Source: Streptomyces sp. TSRI0107 (GTDB lineage Bacteria; Actinomycetota; Actinomycetes; Streptomycetales; Streptomycetaceae). From it: 64,000 bases of DNA. The stretch's first letter is position 1; each line of letters opens with the position of its first letter. The notes beneath the pieces are model-generated. The model saw only the letters and a program-made list of their open reading frames with translations. It was not told where the DNA came from and did no database searches. Below are positions 44,813-54,053 of the stretch, one piece after another. The position numbers and the translations under genes are program-made. The DNA lies in contig NZ_LIVZ01000005.1 in the NCBI RefSeq assembly GCF_001905845.1, positions 496,001 through 560,000 of the forward strand. Reading direction: 5' to 3'.

Positions 44813-47650
44813 TCAACCGGAGAAGCCGACGTGCGCGAGCCGCAGCGGTCCGCGCAGCCTGAGGTGGACGTCGTGCACGCCCCGCGCGTCGATCCCGGCG
44901 GTCACCCGGGTGTAGTCGTACGGGCCGGACGTCGGCGCCGCAAGCGTCAGCGCCGCCAGCACCGGGCCGCCGTCCAGCGACAGCTCGACGACGCCCCCGG
45001 CGCCCGCCACCTCCACCGACACCTCGGTGACCCCGTCGCCGAAGTCGCAGTTCCGGTAGATCAGTTCGCCGGTTCCGGCCGCCGCCGGCGTCACCGCGTC
45101 CCCGGCCGTCTTCGTCCGGTCCACGATCTCCGTGCCGCTCTGCTCGTCGAAGCCGGCCGCGTCCAGGCCGCGTTCGGCCACCGCGCGGGGCATGGCGGGC
45201 TCGCCGTCCAGCGTCACCGTCGTACGCAGCCGGACGTCCTCCGAGGAAGCGCCGGCCAGCAGTTCGTACGGGCCGGACTCCAGGCGCCACCTGCCCCGCG
45301 CCACGTCCCAGAACGCGAAGGCGGACAGCGGGACTTGGAAGGAGACGTCCTGCGACTCACCCGGGGCCAGCGTGATCCGCGCGTGGTCCAGCAGTTCCCG
45401 GCGCGGCCGGATCACCGACGGGTCCGCCGCGCGCACGTACAGCTGGGCCACCTCGTCGGCGGCCACCGCGCCGGTGTTCGTGACCGTGAAGGACAGCTCC
45501 ACCGCGGCGTCGTCCACCCGGACCGCCAGGCCGTCGTACGAGAACTCCGCGTACGACAGGCCGTGGCCGAACGGGAACAGCGGCGTGCCCTCGAAGTACA
45601 GGTACGTCTGGCGGCTGCCGATCACGTCGTAGTCGAGGAGGCCGGGCAGGTCCGCGTCGTCCGCGTACCAGGTCTGCGGGAGGCGGCCGGCGGGCGAGAC
45701 GTCACCGGCGAGGACGCGGGCCAGGGCGGTGCCCGCGGCCTGCCCGCCGTGGGCGGTCCACAGCAGCGCCGGAAGGCGGTCGGTGTCGACCGCGTACGGG
45801 TACGCCGACACCAGCACCGTCACCGTGTTCGGGTTGGCGGCCCGGGCGGCGTTCAGCAGGCGCCGCTGGTGCTCCGGCAGCCGCAGCGTCGTACGGTCCT
45901 CCGTCTCACGGCCGTTGAGGTGCGGATCGTTGCCCGCGACCACCACGACCACGTCCGCCTCGGCCGCGACCCGTGACACCGCGTCCTCGCCGCGCTCGGC
46001 GACGACCAGTTCGAAGACCGCCGGCTCCGACTCCTCGGGCGCGGCAACCTTCAGGCCGTCCGCGGCGACACAGACGTGGTGTCCCGTACCCAGGTGCCGG
46101 AGGAGGTGGCCGTTCCCATGGGGTTCGAGACGGAACGTCTCCTGGACGATCCAGCCGCCGGGCTGGTCCGCGGAGGCGCGGACACGGCCATCCTCGGCGA
46201 CGGAGACGTACCGGCCGTCGGGCGCTCGGAAGGTCAGCACGTCCTCGCCCCAGTCGATCAGGGCCAGCTCGGTGCCGGTGCCGTCGGTGGTCAGCGGCGG
46301 CAGGTCGGTGCGGCCGGCGAGCAGCGCCGGGTCGAGCGCGCCCTCGGCGCCGCGCACCCGCTCGTCCGCGTCCTCGGCTCGCGGCACGCACACGTACGAG
46401 CCGTCGGCCGTCCGGAGCCGGACCCGGTCCACGCCCTCCGCGAACGTCACCCGCTCGGCGCCGAACCGCTCGTACAGCCCCTCCAGCGGGGTGGAGCGGT
46501 GGATCAGCGTGCCGCTGTACCAGTCCAGCTTGCACTCGTCGGCGAGCAGGCCGACGACCGCGATCCGGGCGCCGGGCGCCAGCGGCAGCACGCCCTCGTT
46601 CCTGAGCAGCACGATCGCCTGCTCCGCCGTCTCCCGGGCGAGGTCCCGGTGCTCCGCGGTGTCGAAGGCGCCCGCCTCCTCGTACCCGTCGAACTCGCCG
46701 AGCCGGAAGCGGACCGAGAGCTGGCGGCGGACGGCGGTGTCGACGTCCGCCTCGGTCAGCAGGCCCCGCTCCAGGGCGCCGCGCACCCGGGCGGTGATCT
46801 TCGAGCCGTCCGTGCCGTGGTCGGTGAAGCTGTCGACGCCGGCCAGCAGGGCCGCCGCCGTCGCCTCCTCGTGGGTGTCGAAGTAGTGCTCGGAGTCGAC
46901 CAGGTTGGACGGCGCGCCCGCGTCCGAGCAGACCAGCAGGTCCTGGTCCGTCCAGGCGCGCAGCTGCTCGCGCAGATACGGGGAGACGTGGTTCGGGCGG
47001 CCGTTGACCAGGTTGTACGCCGGCATCACCCCGGCGACCGCGCCCGCCTCGACGGTGTCGCGGAAGGCCCGCAGGTCGTACTCGTGCAGGACGCGCGGGC
47101 GCACCGAGGACGAGGTGGTGTCCCGGTCCGTCTCGTTGTTGTGCGCGAGCCAGTGCTTGAGGACCGGGGCCGTGCGCCAGTACGCCGGGTGGTCGCCGCG
47201 CAGGCCGTGCGTGTAGGCGGTGGCGATCGCCGAGGTCAGCTTCGGGTCCTCGGAGTAGCCCTCCTCGTTGCGGCCCCACAGCGGGTGGCGCAGCAGGTTC
47301 ACCGTCGGCGCCCACACGTTGAGGCCGACCCGCTCGTCGCGGGCCCGCATCGCGCGGACCTCCTTCGACACCGCGTCGCCGACCCGGCGCACCAGCTCCG
47401 GGTTCCAGGTCGCGCCGAGGCCGACCGCCTGCGGGAACACGGTCGCCGGGCCCATCCAGGCCACGCCGTGCAGGGCCTCCTGCCCGGTGCGGAACGCGGC
47501 GATGCCGAGCCGTTCCACGGCGGGCGCGAACTGGTGCAGGAAGGAGACCTTCTCGTCGAGGGTGAGCCGCGCCAGCAGGTCGTCGATGCGCTTCGCGAAC
47601 GGCAGTCGCGGATCGCGGAAAGGCGGCGTAGGCGGCGTTTGTGCGGTCAC
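44813..47650 (-). CDS. GH3 beta-glucosidase with inserted beta-trefoil-like domain, intracellular
   Basis: A 945-residue glycoside hydrolase family 3 enzyme, expected to remove terminal beta-glucose from oligosaccharides. Order: GH3 N-barrel (residues about 20-330) with nucleophile Asp near 243 in LLVCSDAGAPSNL; start of the alpha/beta C-domain (340-405); an inserted domain (about 408-553) with fascin/beta-trefoil-like repeats TADGSYVCVPR, APDGRYVSVAEDGRVRAS, TGHHVCVAADG; the rest of the C-domain (GNDPHLNGRETEDR); a fibronectin III-like domain; and a C-terminal CBM6-like region. No signal peptide, so cytoplasmic. GTG 47650 follows AAGGGG. The promoter abuts a LacI-type palindrome shared with the whole locus. 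Confidence 0.88.
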   Translation of the reverse strand: MTAQTPPTPPFRDPRLPFAKRIDDLLARLTLDEKVSFLHQFAPAVERLGIAAFRTGQEALHGVAWMGPATVFPQAVGLGATWNPELVRRVGDAVSKEVRAMRARDERVGLNVWAPTVNLLRHPLWGRNEEGYSEDPKLTSAIATAYTHGLRGDHPAYWRTAPVLKHWLAHNNETDRDTTSSSVRPRVLHEYDLRAFRDTVEAGAVAGVMPAYNLVNGRPNHVSPYLREQLRAWTDQDLLVCSDAGAPSNLVDSEHYFDTHEEATAAALLAGVDSFTDHGTDGSKITARVRGALERGLLTEADVDTAVRRQLSVRFRLGEFDGYEEAGAFDTAEHRDLARETAEQAIVLLRNEGVLPLAPGARIAVVGLLADECKLDWYSGTLIHRSTPLEGLYERFGAERVTFAEGVDRVRLRTADGSYVCVPRAEDADERVRGAEGALDPALLAGRTDLPPLTTDGTGTELALIDWGEDVLTFRAPDGRYVSVAEDGRVRASADQPGGWIVQETFRLEPHGNGHLLRHLGTGHHVCVAADGLKVAAPEESEPAVFELVVAERGEDAVSRVAAEADVVVVVAGNDPHLNGRETEDRTTLRLPEHQRRLLNAARAANPNTVTVLVSAYPYAVDTDRLPALLWTAHGGQAAGTALARVLAGDVSPAGRLPQTWYADDADLPGLLDYDVIGSRQTYLYFEGTPLFPFGHGLSYAEFSYDGLAVRVDDAAVELSFTVTNTGAVAADEVAQLYVRAADPSVIRPRRELLDHARITLAPGESQDVSFQVPLSAFAFWDVARGRWRLESGPYELLAGASSEDVRLRTTVTLDGEPAMPRAVAERGLDAAGFDEQSGTEIVDRTKTAGDAVTPAAAGTGELIYRNCDFGDGVTEVSVEVAGAGGVVELSLDGGPVLAALTLAAPTSGPYDYTRVTAGIDARGVHDVHLRLRGPLRLAHVGFSG

Positions 47651-47686
47651 GTGGGGTTCCCCTTGCGATGGAGCGGCGAGGCGCTT

Positions 47687-47728
47687 TCGAAGCGCTTCGA
47701 TGCTCATTCGTCCCCGGGTGGGTGTCAA
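47687..47728 (-). promoter_or_regulatory. GH3 promoter with LacI-type operator (site A)
   Basis: On the minus strand TTGACA (47723-47728) and GAGCAT (47700-47705) are 17 bases apart. The perfect 14-bp palindrome TCGAAGCGCTTCGA (47687-47700) touches the -10 box, an ideal place for repression. Confidence 0.8.
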
Positions 47729-47840
47729 GACATCGCGGGGCAACAACTCCGGGATCCCGCCGACATTTCAAGGGATGTAGGAGTCGGGTCCAGCCCGGCG
47801 CCCGGACCCGCGGGCTTCGAGGAATCTTGGGAACGGGCCC

Positions 47841-47893
47841 TTGTGCACCCCCGGGGGTTCACTTAACCTCGCAGCAACATCGAAGCGCTTCGA
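47841..47893 (+). promoter_or_regulatory. ABC transporter promoter with LacI-type operator (site B)
   Basis: TTGTGC (47841-47846) and TAACCT (47864-47869) are 17 bases apart; the start would fall near 47876. TCGAAGCGCTTCGA (47880-47893) follows a few bases downstream. A weaker copy, TCGAAGTGACGCTTCA, starts near 47913. The 358-base gap between GH3 and the transporter (47651-48008) otherwise holds no gene. Confidence 0.8.
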
Positions 47894-48008
47894 CGCCGCC
47901 CACCTTCAAAAGTCGAAGTGACGCTTCAGCTCAGCCAGTTCCACTCAAGACACCGCAGCCGACGGCCCCACCGCCGGGTGTCCTGGTGCGCCACGAAGGG
48001 TTGACGCA

Positions 48009-49697
48009 ATGACGCCGAACGCCGCTTCCGCCTCCTCCGGCCCGAGCCGGAGAAGCTTCCTCGCCTCCACGGCGGTCGCCACCGCAGCGGTGGCCGGGGG
48101 CATGCCGCTGCTCGCCGCCTGTGGCGGTTCCGACGACGGCGACTCCCGCGAAGGCACCACGTCGGGCAAGAAGGCCCAGAAGCTGCTGCCGGCGTACGTG
48201 GCGAGCAACGTGGTGTCCCCGGACATCCCGGCGAAGAACGGCTCCGCGATCGGCTTCACCCGGAAGCTGGAACTCGCCGACCTGAAGACCTCGGTGCCGA
48301 AGAAGCTCGGCAAGGGCGGTTCCATCCGGATCATGTCGCCGTTCTGGGGCTCGCCGCCGAAGGGCGACAACCCCTACTACAAGGCGATGAACGACCTGAT
48401 CGGCGTCGACATCTCCTGGCAGAACCAGGACGGCATCACCTACGACGAGAAGCTGGGCGCGGTCCTCGCCTCCAGTGACATGCCGGACGTCGTGGTGATC
48501 CCCAGCTGGAACATGGGCGGCAAGATACCCAGCGCCATCATCAGCAAGTTCGCCGACCTCGGCCCCTACCTCTCCGGCGACGCGGTCAAGAAGTACCCCA
48601 ACCTCGCCGCCATCCCGACCGAGGCCTGGCAGTACTCCATCTTCGGCGGCAGACTGCGCGGCCTGCCCCAGCCCGCCCCCTCCGTCACCGGCATCGTGCC
48701 CTTCTACCGCAAGGACGTCTTCGACAAGGAGGGCTGGGAACTCCCGCGCACCGCCGACGAGTTCCTGTCCTTCGCCAAGGACATCACCGACGCCAAGGCG
48801 AAGGTGTGGGCGTGCGACGACATGAAGTGGACCGCCTTCAACATCTTCGGCGTGCTGTCCGGCAGCGAGAAGCCGCTCGGCTGGAACCAGGTCGACGGCA
48901 AGCTGGTCTACCGCGTCGAGACCGACGAGTACCTGGAAGCGCTGGAGTGGACCCGCAAGCTCTACGCGGCCGGAGTGGTCCACCCCGACGCCAAGGCGGC
49001 CAACCAGGGCACCGCGGCCGACCGGTTCACCTCCGGCCAGGTGCTGATGTACAACAACAACATCTCGGACTGGTGGGGCAAGATGGCCGAACAGTCCACC
49101 CAGAACCCGGACTTCCGGATCTCCGGCATGGACATCTTCGCCCACGACGGCGGCGACCCCCGGCTGTGGGCCGGATCGCCCGCCGGCATCTTCGCCTTCG
49201 TCAACAAGAAGGCGTCCAAGGCCGTCATCGAGGACGTGCTCGCCGCCGCGAACGTCACCGCCGCCCCGTACGGCACCAAGGAGTACATGCTCACCAACTA
49301 CGGGGTCGAGGGCACGCACTACACCGTCGAGGACGGCATGCCCGTCAAGAACGACAAGGGCAACCAGGAGGTGATCAACGCCTACGTGATGCTTGCCAGC
49401 CCCGCCGCCACCATCGCGCACCCGGACTTCCCGGAGATCGCGAAGGAGCAGGTGGAGTGGCAGCAGCGGATGGGCGGCTTCACCAGGAAGTCCGCGTTCT
49501 GGGGCATGCAGATCACCGAACCGGCCCGCTTCACCAACCTCTCCAACGACTTCGAGCAGCTGGAGGACGACATCGTCCGCGGCCGCAAGAAGACCGGCGA
49601 CATGCAGCAGGCCGTCTCCGACTGGAAGAAGCAGGGCGGCGACAAGCTGCGCGACTGGTACCAGAAGCTGCTCGACGACAACGGTTCCGCGCAGTGA
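48009..49697 (+). CDS. Oligosaccharide ABC transporter substrate-binding lipoprotein
   Basis: A 562-residue binding lipoprotein of the large LplA/YtcQ type of CUT1 importers. The signal has a Tat motif SRRSFLAST and lipobox LAAC near residue 37. The mature domain contains the long-ligand family motifs MSPFWGSPPKGDNPYYKAMNDLIGVDISW and ASSDMPDVVVIPSW. The large size fits binding of long, branched oligosaccharides; xyloglucan oligosaccharides are inferred from the neighbouring hydrolases. ATG 48009 follows GAAGGG. First gene of an operon with two permeases; promoter and operator lie at 47841-47893. Confidence 0.87.
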   Translation: MTPNAASASSGPSRRSFLASTAVATAAVAGGMPLLAACGGSDDGDSREGTTSGKKAQKLLPAYVASNVVSPDIPAKNGSAIGFTRKLELADLKTSVPKKLGKGGSIRIMSPFWGSPPKGDNPYYKAMNDLIGVDISWQNQDGITYDEKLGAVLASSDMPDVVVIPSWNMGGKIPSAIISKFADLGPYLSGDAVKKYPNLAAIPTEAWQYSIFGGRLRGLPQPAPSVTGIVPFYRKDVFDKEGWELPRTADEFLSFAKDITDAKAKVWACDDMKWTAFNIFGVLSGSEKPLGWNQVDGKLVYRVETDEYLEALEWTRKLYAAGVVHPDAKAANQGTAADRFTSGQVLMYNNNISDWWGKMAEQSTQNPDFRISGMDIFAHDGGDPRLWAGSPAGIFAFVNKKASKAVIEDVLAAANVTAAPYGTKEYMLTNYGVEGTHYTVEDGMPVKNDKGNQEVINAYVMLASPAATIAHPDFPEIAKEQVEWQQRMGGFTRKSAFWGMQITEPARFTNLSNDFEQLEDDIVRGRKKTGDMQQAVSDWKKQGGDKLRDWYQKLLDDNGSAQ

Positions 49698-49723
49698 CCC
49701 GGCGCTGAGGCAAGGAGAAGGCC

Positions 49724-50758
49724 GTGTCCCACAGCACGGTGCCTCGCAGCAGGGACGAGGCGAAGACGAAGAGGACCGTCGCGGAGACGGCCGGCACCGC
49801 CGCCACGCGGCGCCCGGAGAGACGGCCGGGCAGGCTGAGCCTGCGGCTGAGGCTGCGCCGCGACCGCACGCTGATCCTGATGACCCTGCCGGCCGTCGCG
49901 CTGGTCCTGGTCTTCAACTACATACCGATCCTGGGCAACGTCGTCGCCTTCCAGGAGTACGACCCCTACATCAGCGACAACGGGTTCGTCGCCATCCTGG
50001 AGAGCCCCTGGGTGGGCTTCGAGCAGTTCCAGCGGATCTTCGAGGACTCGGCGTTCTGGGACGCGGTGCGGAACACACTGGTGCTGTTCCTCCTGCAACT
50101 GGTGCTGTTCTTCCCGGTCCCGATCCTGCTGGCGCTGCTCATCAACAGCGTGATCAGGCCCCGGGTGCGGGCGGTGGCGCAGGCGATCCTCTACCTGCCG
50201 CACTTCTTCTCCTGGGTGCTGGTCATCACGGTCTTCCAGCAGATCTTCGGCGGCGCCGGCATCATCGCCCAGACGCTGCGCCGACACGGGTACGAGGGCT
50301 TCGACCTCATGACCGACCCCGGGATCTTCAAGTTCCTGGTGACGGCCGAGGGCGTCTGGAAGGACGCGGGCTGGGGCATCATCGTCTTCCTCGCCGCCCT
50401 CGCCTCCGTCAGCCCCGACCTGTACGAGGCGGCGGCCATGGACGGCGCCGGGCGCTGGCGGCGGATGTGGCACGTCACGCTGCCGGCCCTGCGTCCCGTG
50501 ATCGCGCTGCTGCTGGTGCTGCGGGTCGGCGACGCGCTCACCGTCGGCTTCGAGCAGATCCTGCTGCAACGCGACGCGGTCGGACCCGGCGCGGCGGAGG
50601 TCCTCGACACCTATGTGTGGTGGAACGGCGTCCGCAACCAGGACTTCGGCTTCGCCGCAGCCGCGGGCCTGATCAAGGGGCTGGTGAGCGTCGCGCTCGT
50701 GCTCGCCGCGAACAAGGTGGCCCACATGATGGGCGAGCAGGGGGTGTACAAGAAGTGA
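49724..50758 (+). CDS. Oligosaccharide ABC transporter permease 1 (LplB-like)
   Basis: A 344-residue CUT1-type permease. A basic cytoplasmic start of about 45 residues leads into six helices, with FNYIPILGNVVAFQEYDPY typical of LplB proteins and coupling loop LYEAAAMDGAGRWRRMWHVTLPALRP near residue 240. GTG 49724 follows AAGGAGAAGG. The stop overlaps the next gene by four bases (GTGA). No ATPase gene accompanies the system; streptomycetes commonly supply a shared MsiK ATPase from elsewhere. Confidence 0.88.
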   Translation: MSHSTVPRSRDEAKTKRTVAETAGTAATRRPERRPGRLSLRLRLRRDRTLILMTLPAVALVLVFNYIPILGNVVAFQEYDPYISDNGFVAILESPWVGFEQFQRIFEDSAFWDAVRNTLVLFLLQLVLFFPVPILLALLINSVIRPRVRAVAQAILYLPHFFSWVLVITVFQQIFGGAGIIAQTLRRHGYEGFDLMTDPGIFKFLVTAEGVWKDAGWGIIVFLAALASVSPDLYEAAAMDGAGRWRRMWHVTLPALRPVIALLLVLRVGDALTVGFEQILLQRDAVGPGAAEVLDTYVWWNGVRNQDFGFAAAAGLIKGLVSVALVLAANKVAHMMGEQGVYKK

Positions 50759-51693
50759 CCGCCGTCATCGACGACCGGCAGGTGCGCGAACCCCGCTGGT
50801 GGGACGCCCCGCCGCGGCCCGTCTGGGAGGAGCGGCCCGGCGGCGCCGGACTCGCGGGCAAGGGCATCGTCCTCGCCGGCGCCTGCCTCGCCGTGCTTTT
50901 CCCGCTGTGGATCGTCGTCGTCACCAGTCTGTCCTCGAAGCAGACCATCACCGAGGCCGGCGGCCTGGTGCTGATCCCCAGGGACATCACCTTCGTCGCC
51001 TACCAGGAACTGCTGAGCGGCGGCCAGGTCACCCGGGCCACCGTGGTCAGCCTCGTCGTCACCCTCGTGGGCACGCTGTTCTCGATGACGGTGTCCGTCC
51101 TCGCGGCGTACGGGCTCTCCCGCACCGGTTCGCTCGGGCACCGCTGGCTGCTGATGACGCTGCTCGCCACGATGTTCTTCGGCGCCGGGCTGATCCCCAC
51201 GTATCTGCTGGTGCAGTCGCTGGGGCTCACCGACACCTATCTCGCGCTGATCCTGCCGAGTGCCGTGAGCGTCTTCAACATCCTGGTGCTGCGCGGGTTC
51301 TTCATGAACATCTCGCCGGAGCTGATCGACAGCGCGCGGATCGACGGGGCGGGGGACTGGCGGATCCTGTGGAAGATCGTGATGCCGCTGTCGCGTGCCG
51401 TGATCGCGGTGATCACGCTGTTCTACGCCGTCGGCTACTGGAGCGCGTGGTTCAACGCGTCGATCTACCTGACCGACCAGGACATGATGCCGCTGCAGAA
51501 CGTCATGATCCAGCTGGTGCAGAAGCAGGAGCAGCCGGTGGGGATGAGCCAGGCGATCAGGACCGGGCAGATCTCCGCGCTGGCGGTGCAGATGGCGGTG
51601 ATGGTGCTCGCGCTGCTGCCGGTGGCGATCGTCTCGCCGTTCGTCCAGAAGCACTTCAAGAAGGGGATGCTGACGGGCGCGGTGAAGGGCTGA
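50755..51693 (+). CDS. Oligosaccharide ABC transporter permease 2 (YtcP/MalG-like)
   Basis: A 312-residue permease partner with six helices. The coupling loop is LIDSARIDGAGDWRILWKIVMPLSRAV near residue 195, and a family motif SIYLTDQDMMPLQNVMIQ lies near 240. The GTG start overlaps the permease 1 stop (GTGA). The GH74 gene follows after 128 bases containing a dispersed repeat but no clear terminator, so read-through into the hydrolase genes is possible. Confidence 0.88.
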   Translation: MTAVIDDRQVREPRWWDAPPRPVWEERPGGAGLAGKGIVLAGACLAVLFPLWIVVVTSLSSKQTITEAGGLVLIPRDITFVAYQELLSGGQVTRATVVSLVVTLVGTLFSMTVSVLAAYGLSRTGSLGHRWLLMTLLATMFFGAGLIPTYLLVQSLGLTDTYLALILPSAVSVFNILVLRGFFMNISPELIDSARIDGAGDWRILWKIVMPLSRAVIAVITLFYAVGYWSAWFNASIYLTDQDMMPLQNVMIQLVQKQEQPVGMSQAIRTGQISALAVQMAVMVLALLPVAIVSPFVQKHFKKGMLTGAVKG

Positions 51694-51739
51694 GCGGGGC
51701 GCGGTCGCAACAGGGGGCTTCTGTCTCCTGGCGGCCGCG

Positions 51740-51783
51740 GGTCCGTGGTGGCTTGTCGCGCAGTTCCCCGCGCCCCTGGGTAA
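51740..51783. repeat. Dispersed Streptomyces-type intergenic repeat
   Basis: The stretch containing TTGTCGCGCAGTTCCCCGCG followed by CCCCTGGG resembles a short repeat found many times between genes in Streptomyces chromosomes (from memory, not searched). It occupies the gap between permease 2 and the GH74 gene. Confidence 0.55.
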
Positions 51784-51821
51784 CTCCTCCTGCCCTCTCT
51801 TCATCAGAACCGAGGTATGTC

Positions 51822-54053
51822 ATGCACACGCCCCGCCCCAGCAGAAGAACCGTCCTCGCCGGGACCGCTGCCGCCGCCGCGATCACCGCCCTGCCGGCGT
51901 TCCAGGGGACCGCCCGGGCCGCCGGGACCGCCCCCGCCTACCGCTGGCGGAACGTCGTCATCGGCGGCACCGGATTCATCACCGGCGTCCTCTTCCACCC
52001 CGCCGTGCGCGGACTCGCCTACGCCCGTACGGACATCGGCGGCGCCTACCGCTGGGACGACCGGGCCGCGCGGTGGACGCCGCTGACCGACCACATCGGC
52101 TGGGACGACTGGAACCTCACCGGCGTCGAGGCGATCGCCGTCGACCCCGCGCACCCGGACCGGCTCTACCTCGCCGTCGGCACGTACACCCAGTCGTGGG
52201 CCGGCAACGGTGCCGTGCTGCGCTCCGAGGACCGGGGCGCCAGCTGGCGGCGCACCGACCTCACGGTGAAGCTCGGCGCCAACGAGGACGGCCGGGGCGC
52301 GGGGGAGCGGCTGCTCGTCGACCCGCGCGACAGCGACACCCTGTGGCTGGGCACCCGGCACGACGGACTGCTGAAGTCGACGGACCGGGGAGCGAGCTGG
52401 GCACCCGCGCCCGGCTTCCCGCCCGCCCCCGACGCCTCCGGGCAGGGCATCACCTTCCTGGTCGCGGCGGGCCGCGTGGTCTACGCCGGCTGGGGCGACG
52501 GCACCTCGGCGCACCTCTTCCGCACGGCGGACGGCGGCACCTGGGAGGCCGTACCCGGGCAGCCGGCCGGCCCGGCCGCCAAGGTGCCGATCCGCGCCGC
52601 GTACGACCGGCACGCCCGCGAGCTGTACGTGACGTACGCCGACGCGCCCGGCCCCAACGGCCAGTCCGACGGCAGTGTGCACAAGCTGTCCACCGCCGGC
52701 GGCGAGTGGACCGAGGTGACGCCGGTGAGGCCGGGCGGCACCAACCCTGGGGGCACCTCCCACGCGTTGAGCAGTGGGGGAGGGTCGGCCGACACCTTCG
52801 GCTACGGCGGTGTCGCCGTCGACGCCCGCCGCCCCGGCACCGTCGTCGTCTCCACCAACAACCGCTGGGCCGCCGTCGACACCCTGTACCGGTCCACGGA
52901 CGGCGGGCGCACCTGGACCTCCCTCAAGGAGTCCGCCGTCCTCGACGTGTCCGAGACGCCGTACCTGAAGTGGGGTGAGGACAGGCCCAAGTTCGGCTGG
53001 TGGATCCAGGCGCTCGCCGTCGACCCGTACGACTCCCGTCACATCGTCTACGGCACCGGCGCCACCCTGTACGGCACCCGTGACCTCAGGCACTGGGCGC
53101 CGTGGATCCGCGGCCTGGAGGAGAGCGCCGTACGGCAGCTCGTCTCGCCGCCGGCCGGGCGGGCGCACCTGATCAGCGGGCTCGGGGACATCGGGGTGAT
53201 GTACCACGAGCGGCTGACCGCGTCCCCGTCGCGCGGCATGGCCGCGAACCCCGTGACCGGCACGTCGACCGGGCTCGCGCAGGCGGCCCGCAAGCCTGCG
53301 TACGTGGTGCGTACCGGCTGGGGCGACCACGGCAACGGGGCGTACTCCACCGACGGCGGCCGCAGCTGGGCGCCCTTCGCCGCCCAGCCGGACCTCGCGA
53401 AGGACGCGCCGGGACCGATCGCCGTGAACGCCGACGGGACCGTGCTGCTGTGGACCTTCGTGCACTGGGACGGCACCAGGTACCCGGCCTGCCGCTCCGC
53501 CGACAACGGAGCCGCCTGGACCGAGGTCGCCTCCTTCCCGAAGGGCGCCACACCGGTCGCCGACCCGGTCGACCCGACGCTGTTCTACGCGTACGACACC
53601 GACACGGGCACACTGCTCGCCAGCACCGACAGCGGCCGCACCTTCACCGCCCGCGCGAGCGGACTGCCCTCCGGGGACACCCAGTTCAGGGTGGTCGCGG
53701 CCCCGGGCCGGTCCGGTGACCTGTGGCTGAGCGCCAAGTGGAACGGGCTGTACCGCTCCACCGACGGCGGCGCGAGCTTCGCGAAGCTCGGCAGCTGCTG
53801 GGCCTCGTACACCCTCGGCTTCGGCAAGGCCGCCGACGGCGCGGACTACCCCGCGCTCTACATGGTGGGTGCCACGGAGGCCGTCACCGCCGTGTACCGC
53901 TCCGACGACGAGGCCGGCAGCTGGCTGCGGATCAACGACGACGCCCACCAGTGGGGCTGGACCGGCGAGACGATCACCGGCGACCCGCGCGTGTACGGCC
54001 GCGTCTACCTCGCCACCAACGGCCGCGGAATCCAGTACGGGGAGCCCGTCTGA
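51822..54053 (+). CDS. Secreted GH74 endo-xyloglucanase
   Basis: A 743-residue family 74 enzyme, expected to cut the glucan backbone of xyloglucan outside the cell. A Tat signal (RPSRRTVLAGTAAAAAITA, cleavage near TARAAG) is followed by two seven-bladed propellers built from repeats such as VLRSEDRGASWRRTDL, LYRSTDGGRTWTSL and LYRSTDGGASFAKLG. The catalytic Asp positions match ARTDIGGAYRWDD (near residue 70) and ISGLGDIGVMYHE. ATG 51822 follows GAGG. No carbohydrate-binding module is attached. Residues about 309-322 are encoded by a palindromic repeat also present in thiB. It begins the hydrolase run GH74-GH42-GH95-GH12. Confidence 0.9.
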   Translation: MHTPRPSRRTVLAGTAAAAAITALPAFQGTARAAGTAPAYRWRNVVIGGTGFITGVLFHPAVRGLAYARTDIGGAYRWDDRAARWTPLTDHIGWDDWNLTGVEAIAVDPAHPDRLYLAVGTYTQSWAGNGAVLRSEDRGASWRRTDLTVKLGANEDGRGAGERLLVDPRDSDTLWLGTRHDGLLKSTDRGASWAPAPGFPPAPDASGQGITFLVAAGRVVYAGWGDGTSAHLFRTADGGTWEAVPGQPAGPAAKVPIRAAYDRHARELYVTYADAPGPNGQSDGSVHKLSTAGGEWTEVTPVRPGGTNPGGTSHALSSGGGSADTFGYGGVAVDARRPGTVVVSTNNRWAAVDTLYRSTDGGRTWTSLKESAVLDVSETPYLKWGEDRPKFGWWIQALAVDPYDSRHIVYGTGATLYGTRDLRHWAPWIRGLEESAVRQLVSPPAGRAHLISGLGDIGVMYHERLTASPSRGMAANPVTGTSTGLAQAARKPAYVVRTGWGDHGNGAYSTDGGRSWAPFAAQPDLAKDAPGPIAVNADGTVLLWTFVHWDGTRYPACRSADNGAAWTEVASFPKGATPVADPVDPTLFYAYDTDTGTLLASTDSGRTFTARASGLPSGDTQFRVVAAPGRSGDLWLSAKWNGLYRSTDGGASFAKLGSCWASYTLGFGKAADGADYPALYMVGATEAVTAVYRSDDEAGSWLRINDDAHQWGWTGETITGDPRVYGRVYLATNGRGIQYGEPV
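52747..52785. repeat. Palindromic repeat element inserted in frame inside the GH74 gene
   Basis: CTGGGGGCACCTCCCAC at the left and GTGGGGGAGGG at the right enclose GCGTTGAGCA. The ends match the thiB element at 2934. It encodes the Gly/Ser-rich NPGGTSHALSSGGG stretch ahead of FGYGGVAVD, where GH74 proteins usually have a short loop. Confidence 0.68.

Noticed and set aside
51740..51783. Repeat before GH74 as a LacI operator or terminator
   Set aside because: It has no CGAAGCGCTTCG core and no strong hairpin; it looks like a generic dispersed intergenic repeat.
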